Shown: positions 1-5,398 of the stretch, one piece after another
How positions within the stretch are numbered: position 1 is the stretch's first letter
How the letters are laid out: each line of letters begins with the position of its first letter
NCBI GenBank assembly: GCA_029257755.1
Contig: JARIAP010000081.1
Coordinates: 1 to 5,398 of the forward strand
Direction: 5' to 3'
DNA from: Helicobacter sp.
Lineage (GTDB): Bacteria > Campylobacterota > Campylobacteria > Campylobacterales > Helicobacteraceae
Length of the DNA stretch: 5,398 nucleotides
The notes under the pieces: model-generated
What the model was told of the DNA's origin: nothing
The model's database searches: none
What the model saw: the letters and a program-made list of their open reading frames with translations, nothing else
Program-made: the position numbers and the translations under genes

Positions 1-536
1 AGAGATATACCATCAAATTCTCTCTCAACCCTTTTCATTGCATCAATATCAATATTAAACTTAGAATCTAAATTAACACTAACAACTTCAATCCCCAATG
101 GTCTAGCATAAGTGGCTGGTAAATCAAATGTTGGATTTGCACTTATCATTCTAAGAGGCATATTAAATTCTTGTGCATAATTATCTATAGCATAAATAGC
201 AGCCTGCAAAGCAGCAGAAGAACCATTGCTAACACAAACTCTATCTTCTTTTATTTGATAAAACTTTGCAATATCTGTACGCAAAGTAGCCTCAGCTTCT
301 TCTGGGTAAAGCGATACATCCATCATACTTTTCTCTAAAGCTTTCTGTGCTAATTTAGAAAATCCATATAAATTCTCATTTGAATCCAACAATAAAGGAT
401 TATTTCTAGTTGGTGCCTTAAATGACGCATTAGAAGCTTGTGCGGGAGACAACAAGCCACCTAAAGCCAATGCACCAACAAAAGTACTAGCCTTTAAAAC
501 ATCTCGTCTATTCATTGTTTTTTCAACATTTTCCAT
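1..536 (-). CDS. Tat-exported HisC-like PLP aminotransferase (5' part, cut by window edge)
   Basis: Only the first 178 codons are in the window; the rest runs off the left edge. Residues 8-16 read MNRRDVLKA, a twin-arginine motif, followed by a weakly hydrophobic Ala/Gly/Leu stretch (about 17-28) and a likely signal-peptidase site at SPAQA-SNASF (about residue 33). The mature part starts like class I/II fold-type I aminotransferases of the histidinol-phosphate aminotransferase group: a LLLDSNENLYGF segment (HisC proteins have NENPYG), LYPEEAEATLR, and SNGSSAALQAAI, which corresponds to the loop binding the PLP phosphate; then SANPTFDLPATYARPLG. The catalytic lysine would lie beyond the edge. 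The ATG at 534-536 is chosen for its AAGGAG ribosome site; an internal ATG just before the arginines lacks one. The Tat signal implies folding with PLP in the cytoplasm and export to the periplasm, so true histidine biosynthesis is unlikely. Substrate unknown. Confidence 0.9.
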   Translation of the reverse strand, partial: MENVEKTMNRRDVLKASTFVGALALGGLLSPAQASNASFKAPTRNNPLLLDSNENLYGFSKLAQKALEKSMMDVSLYPEEAEATLRTDIAKFYQIKEDRVCVSNGSSAALQAAIYAIDNYAQEFNMPLRMISANPTFDLPATYARPLGIEVVSVNLDSKFNIDIDAMKRVEREFDGIS

Positions 537-544
537 AAAATTAA

Positions 545-550
545 CTCCTT
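545..550 (-). promoter_or_regulatory. Strong Shine-Dalgarno of the aminotransferase gene
   Basis: AAGGAG on the minus strand, 8 nt before the ATG at 534-536. It is the best ribosome binding site in the window, and it fixes the start upstream of the twin-arginine motif, so the full Tat signal is translated. Confidence 0.8.
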
Positions 551-560
551 AAAAGTAACT

Positions 561-566
561 ATAATA
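561..566 (-). promoter_or_regulatory. Candidate -10 box (TATTAT) for the aminotransferase gene
   Basis: The minus strand reads CTGCATATTATAGTT, a good -10 hexamer with a TG a few bases upstream. It would start transcription about 10 nt before the AAGGAG, giving a short leader. The -35 position has no TTGACA-like match, which is usual for the vegetative sigma factor of Campylobacterota. Because a terminator-like hairpin lies upstream (603-638), this gene probably needs its own promoter. AT-richness makes chance matches common, so confidence is moderate. Confidence 0.45.
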
Positions 567-582
567 TGCAGTTTTCAGCTAG

Positions 583-594
583 TGTAATATTACA
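583..594. promoter_or_regulatory. Perfect 12-bp palindrome TGTAATATTACA, possible operator
   Basis: TGTAATATTACA equals its own reverse complement. It lies 16 bp upstream of the candidate -10 box of the aminotransferase gene and so covers the -35 region, where a repressor dimer or a class II activator could bind. The TGTnA...TnACA shape is common among dimeric helix-turn-helix regulator sites, but I cannot assign a regulator. Simple composition alone would give such a palindrome by chance fairly often in an AT-rich spacer of this size. Confidence 0.35.
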
Positions 595-602
595 ATATTT
601 TC

Positions 603-638
603 AAAGAAAATGCAATAAAAAGTAAGTATTTTATCGCA
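603..638 (-). terminator. Rho-independent terminator-like hairpin after the membrane protein gene
   Basis: On the minus strand, TGCGATAAAA (638-629) can pair with TTTTATTGCA (620-611) in a 10-bp stem including one G-U pair, with an 8-nt loop (628-621). The stem is followed directly by TTTTCTTT (610-603). It sits about 60 nt past the stop of the membrane protein gene and before the aminotransferase promoter. The stem is AT-rich and therefore weak, but position, strand and U-tail all fit. On the plus strand the wobble becomes a mismatch and there is no U-tail. Confidence 0.5.
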
Positions 639-699
639 ATTAAATACATATATATACATTTTATTTATATTAATTTCAATTTAATGAATAAAATATTTG

Positions 700-2004
700 T
701 TATTTGATTCTAATAATATCATATTGTGCGACTATTTTTCCAAAATATATAATTTTTATATCTCCATTAGATGAAGTTTGCAGTCTATATTTGGGGTGTT
801 TTTTTTGTGCATAATTAATACCATAAAATTTCAAACGCAATTCTAAATCACTATTGGGAATTTCTATATTTGTTATATCTTTTTTATATAATTCTTTTGC
901 TATATCCTTTGCTTCATAAAAAGAATAAGCAAAATTGTGTTGTTGTTCGCTAAAAAGATATATAATTTTATTCCCAAACAATAAAATGTTTCCAAATAAT
1001 AGTAATACAATAATAATACTTAAACGCAAAATATATCTCATTCTAAATTGTGGCAAACGAGATCGTATATCAAATAACATCTTTTGCATAAAAAATGGTA
1101 TACCTACACTTAGTTGAGGCAAAAAACTTTCTATATCTATTTTTTGTCTAGTAGATAATAACATCACAAAAATAAAACAAACAAATGGAATTAGATTTAA
1201 TAGTGTTGAAGTCTTTAAAAATGTATAACTATATACACTTGCTAGATAATAAATTAATAAAGCAGGAGTAAATATAATAATCATAAGTCCCATAGTATCA
1301 ATAAAATATGATTGTGGTATACCATGTATGGGGGAGAAAATAAACATATTTACTCCAAAACAAACAATAGAAAATAATATAAGAATATTATTTTTTCTAC
1401 TTAATAAAGCATAAAAAAACAATGCAAGGCACAAAATAGATCCACCAGAATCAAAGAATGATATAATAATAAAAAGTTCATATCTAATTTTATTATACTT
1501 TATTTGATGGTAAATTATGACTAAACAAATAAGAGTTATTATGCCAACATGAGATACTATCAAGGCTTCAATGCTAACACCGGGTATAGACATATATAAC
1601 ATAACGCAAAATAAAGAATCTAGTGTCTTATTTAATATACACAAACCTATTTTATATATTAATACACAATTAATAATATGTATTAAAACAAATGGCAATC
1701 TTAAACCATAATCATTTAACAATGGATTATGAAAAAAGAATTGAATTATATCTACACCAATGTTTGCAATGTAAAATTGAACTTGATTGTTTAGGAAAAA
1801 TCCTCTAGCCTCTTTATAATATATACTTGTTTCTTTAATCATAAACATTAATAATATAATGTCAATAAGAAGTAATAATATAAATGCTATATGTATTTTA
1901 TAATTATTTAAACGATTTTGAATAAAAGCTTCACAAAAACTATTGTTGTCTAGTTTTAATTGTCTAATAGAATCTATTTTGCCCTTTTTATTGTATAAAA
2001 ACAT
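700..2004 (-). CDS. Multi-pass membrane protein, GT-C / family 39 glycosyltransferase-like
   Basis: 434 residues from the ATG at 2004. The layout is a short basic cytoplasmic N-terminus (1-37), a first transmembrane helix (about 38-57), an external loop ending in YYKEARGFF (about 62-70), then eight or so further hydrophobic segments (about 104-123, 128-144, 145-167, 176-201, 206-225, 234-258, 268-284, 323-345) and a soluble C-terminal domain of about 90 residues. The long first loop and the following YGLRLPFVLIH...LIYKIG segment recall polyprenyl-phosphate-sugar-using GT-C enzymes (ArnT/PMT type), where this region is typically RLP..L.....LVY. The acidic pair usual in their first loop is not clear; only Glu65 is a candidate. 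An in-frame TTG at 2031 would add nine residues, but it has no ribosome site, whereas GGATGG lies 6 nt before the ATG. Sugar and acceptor are unknown; a non-enzymatic homologue is possible. The gene is certain, the function tentative. Confidence 0.85.
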   Translation of the reverse strand: MFLYNKKGKIDSIRQLKLDNNSFCEAFIQNRLNNYKIHIAFILLLLIDIILLMFMIKETSIYYKEARGFFLNNQVQFYIANIGVDIIQFFFHNPLLNDYGLRLPFVLIHIINCVLIYKIGLCILNKTLDSLFCVMLYMSIPGVSIEALIVSHVGIITLICLVIIYHQIKYNKIRYELFIIISFFDSGGSILCLALFFYALLSRKNNILILFSIVCFGVNMFIFSPIHGIPQSYFIDTMGLMIIIFTPALLIYYLASVYSYTFLKTSTLLNLIPFVCFIFVMLLSTRQKIDIESFLPQLSVGIPFFMQKMLFDIRSRLPQFRMRYILRLSIIIVLLLFGNILLFGNKIIYLFSEQQHNFAYSFYEAKDIAKELYKKDITNIEIPNSDLELRLKFYGINYAQKKHPKYRLQTSSNGDIKIIYFGKIVAQYDIIRIK

Positions 2005-2047
2005 TATAATCCATCCATGCCAACTTATCAATATAATTAACTTTACA

Positions 2048-2053
2048 ATTATA
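2048..2053 (-). promoter_or_regulatory. Candidate -10 box (TATAAT) for the membrane protein gene
   Basis: A perfect TATAAT on the minus strand, in ATTACTATAATTG. It would start transcription near 2041, giving a leader of about 37 nt to the ATG at 2004 but only about 10 nt to the alternative TTG at 2031, which favours the ATG. No recognisable -35 box is present. Perfect hexamers are not rare in so AT-rich a spacer. Confidence 0.4.
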
Positions 2054-2123
2054 GTAATATTATGTATTTATTTTTAATTTAATCTTTAAAACTTTCATAT
2101 TTAACAAATTTTTATGATTTTTT

Positions 2124-2132
2124 TGATATTAT
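2124..2132 (+). promoter_or_regulatory. Candidate extended -10 (TGATATTAT) for the argH-dnaQ pair
   Basis: TGA-TATTAT has the TGn extension typical of Campylobacterota vegetative promoters and follows a T-rich stretch (2107-2124). Initiation near 2139 would give a leader of about 30 nt that includes the argH ribosome site. A perfect TATAAT at 2151-2156 is the alternative, but it would start transcription at or inside the ribosome site, so I prefer the upstream one. Confidence 0.4.
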
Positions 2133-2156
2133 CTTAATTTACAATTTAAATATAAT

Positions 2157-2163
2157 AAAAGGA
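2157..2163 (+). promoter_or_regulatory. Ribosome binding site of argH
   Basis: AAAAGGA ends 5 nt before the ATG at 2169 and supports that start. Confidence 0.6.
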
Positions 2164-2168
2164 TATAT

Positions 2169-3614
2169 ATGGGAAAGCTTTGGGCAGGTAGATTCCAAGA
2201 AGATGCAAATGAATTACTTGATGAGTTTAATGCGAGCCTACCATACGATAAAACTCTATGGGAAGAAGATATTCAAGGATCTATAGAACATGCAAAAATG
2301 CTATATTTTATCGGGCTCTTAGAAATACATGAATTAGATTCCATTGTAAATGGCTTAAACGAAATAAAACAAGAAATTTTACAAGGTAGTTTTGAATTTT
2401 GCATTCACGATGAAGATATACATATGGCAATAGAAAAGGCTTTGAGCAACAAAATAGGTAATGCAGGAAAAAAATTACATACAGCAAGAAGCAGAAATGA
2501 TCAAGTAGCCCTTGATTTTACATTATATTGCAGAAAGCATAATATATTATTACAACAATTACTAAGTAATCTTATAGCTACTATTTTATATATGGCAAAA
2601 AAGCACACCAAAACATTAATGCCTGGTATGACACATTTGCAACATGCACAACCAATAAGTTTTGGTTATCATCTAGTATCATGGTGCATGGGATTAAAAA
2701 GAGATATTGAAAGGTTGCAATATAGCATGAAGCTTAGCGATGATTGTCCACTTGGAAGTGCAGCTCTTGCTGGAACACCTTATGGCAATGAAAGAGAGAA
2801 TCTAGCGTTAAGTTTAGGTTTTAAAAGAGCTAGTTTAAATGCTATGGATTCTATTGGACAAAGAGACTTTGCACTTGATATTTTATATAATATTGCCATG
2901 ATAATGTTACATATTTCAAGAATGGCGGAGGAACTTATATTATGGAGTAGTTATGAATTTAAATTTATAACTTTTTCTGATAGTTTTTCTACTGGTAGTT
3001 CTATTATGCCACAAAAGAAAAATCCCGATGTAGCGGAATTATTAAGAGGTAAAACCGGTAGAACATATGGCAATTTAATGTCTCTTTTGACCACTATGAA
3101 AGCATTACCATTTGCATATAACAAAGATATGCAAGAAGATAAAGAATGTGTCTTTGATTCTATAAAAACAGCTTCAATAAGCATAAAAATTTTAACAGAA
3201 AGCCTAAAAACACTTACAATCAATGTAGATAATATGTTTAAAATGTGTAAAAAAGGACATTTAGTGGCAACAGATTTAGCAGATTTTTTAGTTAAAGAGT
3301 GCAATGTTGCATTTCGTGAAGCACACCATATTACTGGAATTTGTGTGCAATATGCAGAATCTAAAGATAAAGATTTAAGCCAAATAGATTATAAAGAATT
3401 ATGCAATATATTACAAAATGAGCTTGAATTATTAATAAAAAAAGTAAATTCCAATACAAACAATATACAAACAAAAATAAATTATGAAAAATTACATGAA
3501 GTATTAAGTCTTGAAAATTCAATGCAAAGAAGAAATAGTATTGGTGGGTGCAATAGCGATGAAGTAAAACGACAAATACACACACTTGAACAATGGCTTT
3601 GTCAAATTGCTTAG
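2169..3614 (+). CDS. argH: Argininosuccinate lyase
   Basis: ArgH splits argininosuccinate into arginine and fumarate, the last step of arginine synthesis; the enzyme is a cytoplasmic homotetramer of the fumarase/aspartase superfamily. The 481-residue product opens with the typical GKLWAGRF. It carries EDIHMAIE (82-89), HTARSRNDQ (104-112), MTHLQHAQP (154-162, with the conserved catalytic-region histidines), and the superfamily signature [12 protein letters not shown] (276-287), whose serine on the mobile loop is the catalytic acid/base. The C-terminal GGCNSDEV matches the family's GGTAPxxV end. All key residues are present, so it should be active. It is slightly longer than the usual roughly 460 residues, mainly from a Lys/Asn-rich insertion around 415-445. 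No other arg gene is adjacent; the next gene follows on the same strand after a short gap. Confidence 0.98.
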   Translation: MGKLWAGRFQEDANELLDEFNASLPYDKTLWEEDIQGSIEHAKMLYFIGLLEIHELDSIVNGLNEIKQEILQGSFEFCIHDEDIHMAIEKALSNKIGNAGKKLHTARSRNDQVALDFTLYCRKHNILLQQLLSNLIATILYMAKKHTKTLMPGMTHLQHAQPISFGYHLVSWCMGLKRDIERLQYSMKLSDDCPLGSAALAGTPYGNERENLALSLGFKRASLNAMDSIGQRDFALDILYNIAMIMLHISRMAEELILWSSYEFKFITFSDSFSTGSSIMPQKKNPDVAELLRGKTGRTYGNLMSLLTTMKALPFAYNKDMQEDKECVFDSIKTASISIKILTESLKTLTINVDNMFKMCKKGHLVATDLADFLVKECNVAFREAHHITGICVQYAESKDKDLSQIDYKELCNILQNELELLIKKVNSNTNNIQTKINYEKLHEVLSLENSMQRRNSIGGCNSDEVKRQIHTLEQWLCQIA

Positions 3615-3641
3615 ATATTGTTAGTTTTTGGTGATATTATA

Positions 3642-4436
3642 GTGGCTATAAATTATTTTTCAAAATATTTTAAATTACTTGATTCTATGCCATTAACAAT
3701 GGATAATTTCCACAAACTAATGATTGAAATTTTACCCGAATATAGCGAACTTAATAAAGATACACTGCTAGAAATAGCAATTAGCTTAAATGCTCCATTT
3801 TATGAATACAATAAAGCAAAACAAATTATTGATTTAAACACAAGAAAACAAAAGTTAAAGGATTGTAAATTATGCTTTGTGGATATAGAATCCACTTCTC
3901 CAAATATACAAACAGGACAAATAATAGAAATTGGTGCTATTATAACACAAGATGAAAAAATAATAGATACATTTGAAACATTTATATATAGCCCATATGT
4001 GCCAAACGATATTGTAAAGCTTACAGGCATAGAATCATATATGCTAGAAGATGCACCAAAGATAGAAAAGGTATTAAATGACTTTAGAGGGTTTATAGGT
4101 GATTGTATATTTGTAGCACATAATGTTAATTTTGATTATAATTTTATTTCAGAAAGTTTAAGATTGCATAAAATGCCACCATTGCTTAATGCTAGATTAT
4201 GCACATTAGAGCTTAGCAGGAAATCAATACTATCTAAAAAATACGCATTATCATATCTAAACAAAATGTTAGGTATTAATACACCAACAAATCATCGTGC
4301 ATTTGCTGATGCACTTACTTCATTTGAACTATATAAAATTTGTGCAAAGTCTTTTCCAAATGCAGTCAAAACTATACAAGATTTGATAGATTTTTCAAAA
4401 AATAAGATAACATACCCACAAAGGGCAATTAAATAA
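3642..4436 (+). CDS. dnaQ: DnaQ-type 3'-5' exonuclease (DNA polymerase III epsilon-like)
   Basis: 264 residues from the GTG at 3642. A DEDDh exonuclease domain spans about 75-235: motif I FVDIEST with Asp81 and Glu83, motif II HNVNFDYNF with Asp165, and motif III HRAFADA with His218 and Asp223, the same five-residue His-Asp spacing as E. coli epsilon (His162, Asp167). All metal-binding and catalytic residues are kept, so it is likely the proofreading partner of DnaE. About 70 residues precede the domain, an extension absent from E. coli epsilon. The C-terminal QDLIDF (246-251) fits a beta-clamp-binding consensus. The start is uncertain: TTG at 3618, GTG at 3642, ATG at 3687 and ATG at 3699 are all in frame and none has a good ribosome site. 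GTG follows a weak GGTGAT and lies 27 nt past the argH stop, so translation may depend on coupling. Motif I has ESTSP where most relatives have ETTG. Confidence 0.88.
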   Translation: MAINYFSKYFKLLDSMPLTMDNFHKLMIEILPEYSELNKDTLLEIAISLNAPFYEYNKAKQIIDLNTRKQKLKDCKLCFVDIESTSPNIQTGQIIEIGAIITQDEKIIDTFETFIYSPYVPNDIVKLTGIESYMLEDAPKIEKVLNDFRGFIGDCIFVAHNVNFDYNFISESLRLHKMPPLLNARLCTLELSRKSILSKKYALSYLNKMLGINTPTNHRAFADALTSFELYKICAKSFPNAVKTIQDLIDFSKNKITYPQRAIK

Positions 4437-4440
4437 TATT

Positions 4441-4666
4441 CTATATAAAATCAAATTTTAACCCTAGTGTTAATGTTTGAGTTAACTTTAAATCTTTATT
4501 TATTGCTTGTGTTGTTTGCCTATTTGGCATACAATTACTTAGCAATCCATTTATATGTATGTTCTGCGGAATAAAAGAATACATAATGTCGCCTTGTTTA
4601 TCTCACTTTTTTATATCTCGCATGTGTATTTAAAATCCCTGTTATTAAATTTTTATCATTATATAT
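4441..4666 (-). pseudogene. C-terminal remnant of a probable outer-membrane beta-barrel protein
   Basis: On the minus strand, an open stretch of 54 codons (4602-4441, closed by TAG at 4441-4443) contains DKQGDIMYSFIPQNIHI, then MPNRQTTQAINKDL, and ends LTQTLTLGLKFDFI. Alternating polar and hydrophobic residues leading to an aromatic-rich last strand is the hallmark of outer-membrane barrels. Just upstream, in a neighbouring frame (4666-4604), IYNDKNLITGILNTHARYKK reads as the same kind of strand-turn-strand sequence, so a one-base frameshift near 4600-4608 appears to have split the gene. No start codon with a ribosome site is present and further upstream all frames are full of stops. The stretch is also richer in G+C than the DNA to its right. 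I cannot name the family; calling it a barrel is an inference from the strand pattern. Confidence 0.45.
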
Positions 4667-4978
4667 TTAAAATGTTTTAATATTAAATTTTGAGTTTCTT
4701 ATTATAGTTTGATTTAATATCAATAATTTATAATATTATATTGTTTGTTATTTATATTAATTAGTAATAATATTTTAAACACTTTAACATTTATAGCTAG
4801 ATTCTTATTATATACAACATCACCACTAATTTATTATATTCATTGTTACTATATTGCCTATTTTATATGATATATTTATTTTCTTTATTTATGATTATTT
4901 GTTTGTTAAATTTCTTGATTTTTCATATTTATATAATATATTTAAATTTATGTTAAACTTTCAATATAGTAAAGGAAC
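4667..4978. other. AT-rich stretch with no recognisable gene
   Basis: About 310 bases of very high A+T with stops in all six frames. The plus strand is T-rich, hence the minus strand A-rich, as expected if it were the badly decayed upstream part of the minus-strand barrel gene ending at 4441. One weak fragment on the minus strand near 4800-4862 reads RQYSNNEYNKLVVMLYIIR before a stop, but this is too short to rely on. I find no tRNA, terminator or repeat array here. Confidence 0.5.
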
Positions 4979-5241
4979 CTAAAAGATAAAAAATACAAAA
5001 AAATAATATTTATAAACATAATAAAAATTGTAGGTCTGAAATAAAACTTCAAATCCCCTATTATGCATAGGTATAAATACAAACAAAACAACTATACTAA
5101 ATGATACAAAATTTACAATAACACTAAAAAACACAAATTATCACAAACAAACATTATATTTAATCCTATAGCGATATTAGCTAATAACCCAAACAAAATT
5201 GAAAAAATATCTAAAACATATTGTAACTTTGCAGTTCGTAT
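4979..5241 (-). pseudogene. Frameshifted remnant of a membrane protein gene
   Basis: On the minus strand, one frame (5241-5116) reads TAKLQYVLDIFSILFGLL, then ANIAIGLNIMFVCDNLC, and runs into a stop at 5115-5113. The next frame takes over at a T6 tract (minus strand, 5131-5126) and gives FFSVIVNFVSFSIVVLFVF, then IPMHNRGFEVLFQTYNFYY, closing with TAG at 4979-4981. Adding one T to the tract joins both into about 88 continuous residues with two long hydrophobic helices and an aromatic C-terminal part. Upstream the same frame contains three stops (TAA, TAA, TGA between 5295 and 5242) and there is no good start. The plus strand is A-rich across just this segment, as expected for minus-strand membrane-protein codons rich in T. 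Family not recognised. A sequencing error at the homopolymer is possible but would not explain the upstream stops. Confidence 0.5.
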
Positions 5242-5292
5242 TCATTTTATAATGTCATGAAAATATTGAATAATGTATTAATTTATATGATT

Positions 5293-5398
5293 TTACTTTT
5301 TATCATATTTAATTTTTTTTATAATGTTTGATGTACTTTTATTGTCTATAAAATCTATAAGTTTTATTGATTTTGCATATTTAGAACCTACTATTTCT
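5293..5398 (-). CDS. Possible 3' end of a minus-strand gene entering from the right edge
   Basis: An open frame from the right edge gives 34 residues, including EIVGSKYAKSIKLIDFIDNK and a basic end IIKKIKYDKK, closed by TAA at 5293-5295. The composition is plausible for a cytoplasmic C-terminus. It is in the same frame as the membrane-protein remnant starting at 5241, so it may be either the intact end of a gene outside the window or another piece of the same decayed gene. No function can be given from so little. Confidence 0.3.
   Translation of the reverse strand, partial: EIVGSKYAKSIKLIDFIDNKSTSNIIKKIKYDKK

Noticed and set aside
2951..3304. Open minus-strand frame within argH
   Set aside because: It lies opposite the conserved ArgH signature region, has no ribosome site and no protein-like features; a shadow of argH.
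3618..3641. Start of the DnaQ-type protein at TTG 3618
   Set aside because: Possible, but it lacks any ribosome site and lies 4 nt past the argH stop; the GTG at 3642 has at least a weak GGTGAT upstream. Kept only as an alternative.
4469..4500. GTTAA...TTAAC hairpin followed by T-rich DNA as terminator of argH-dnaQ
   Set aside because: Only five base pairs with a single G-C, an 8-nt loop and an interrupted T-tail; too weak to call in DNA this AT-rich.
4971..4985. AAAGGA resembling a plus-strand ribosome site
   Set aside because: No start codon follows at a usable distance and stops occur in every plus-strand frame shortly after.
5030..5063. TTCAAATCCCCTA looks like the T-loop and acceptor side of a tRNA
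   Set aside because: The bases 5' of it do not pair with CCCC and no D-arm, anticodon arm or acceptor partner can be built upstream; the segment is better read as minus-strand codons of the membrane-protein remnant.
5057..5071. CCTAT-TATGC-ATAGG inverted repeat
   Set aside because: A five-bp stem with no T-tail on either strand, inside the remnant's reading frame (IPMHNRG); no evidence of function.
5175..5186. 12-bp palindrome TATTAGCTAATA
   Set aside because: It lies inside the membrane-protein remnant (codons for LLANI), away from any promoter, and such palindromes are expected by chance at this composition.

Overview
The window is about three-quarters A+T, with codon use and gene content typical of the Campylobacterota, most likely a Helicobacter or close relative. 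The genus is an inference from composition and from the look of the membrane protein and DnaQ; no 16S or other marker is present.

Layout. (1) At the left edge on the minus strand is the 5' part of a HisC-like PLP aminotransferase with an N-terminal twin-arginine (Tat) export signal. It has a strong ribosome binding site, a candidate promoter and a 12-bp palindrome over the -35 region. (2) A terminator-like hairpin separates it from the next minus-strand gene, a multi-pass membrane protein resembling GT-C/family 39 glycosyltransferases (positions 700-2004). (3) A 160-bp divergent intergenic region leads into two plus-strand genes, argH (argininosuccinate lyase, last step of arginine synthesis) and a DnaQ-type 3'-5' exonuclease. 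The two are closely spaced and probably co-transcribed. (4) From 4437 to the right edge there is no intact gene. This stretch holds coding remnants on the minus strand: the broken C-terminal end of a probable outer-membrane beta-barrel protein (4441-4666), and a broken membrane protein with an A6/T6 frameshift and upstream in-frame stops (4979-5241). The last 106 bases may be the 3' end of another gene or more of the same decayed one.

The genes do not form one pathway. argH and dnaQ are housekeeping genes; the two left-hand genes are envelope-related (exported aminotransferase, membrane glycosyltransferase-like protein). The right-hand segment reads as a gene graveyard next to the core genes. 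I see no tRNA, rRNA, CRISPR array, insertion sequence or clearly new multi-gene system. The items most worth a second look are the exported aminotransferase with its palindromic control region and the decayed right-hand region.
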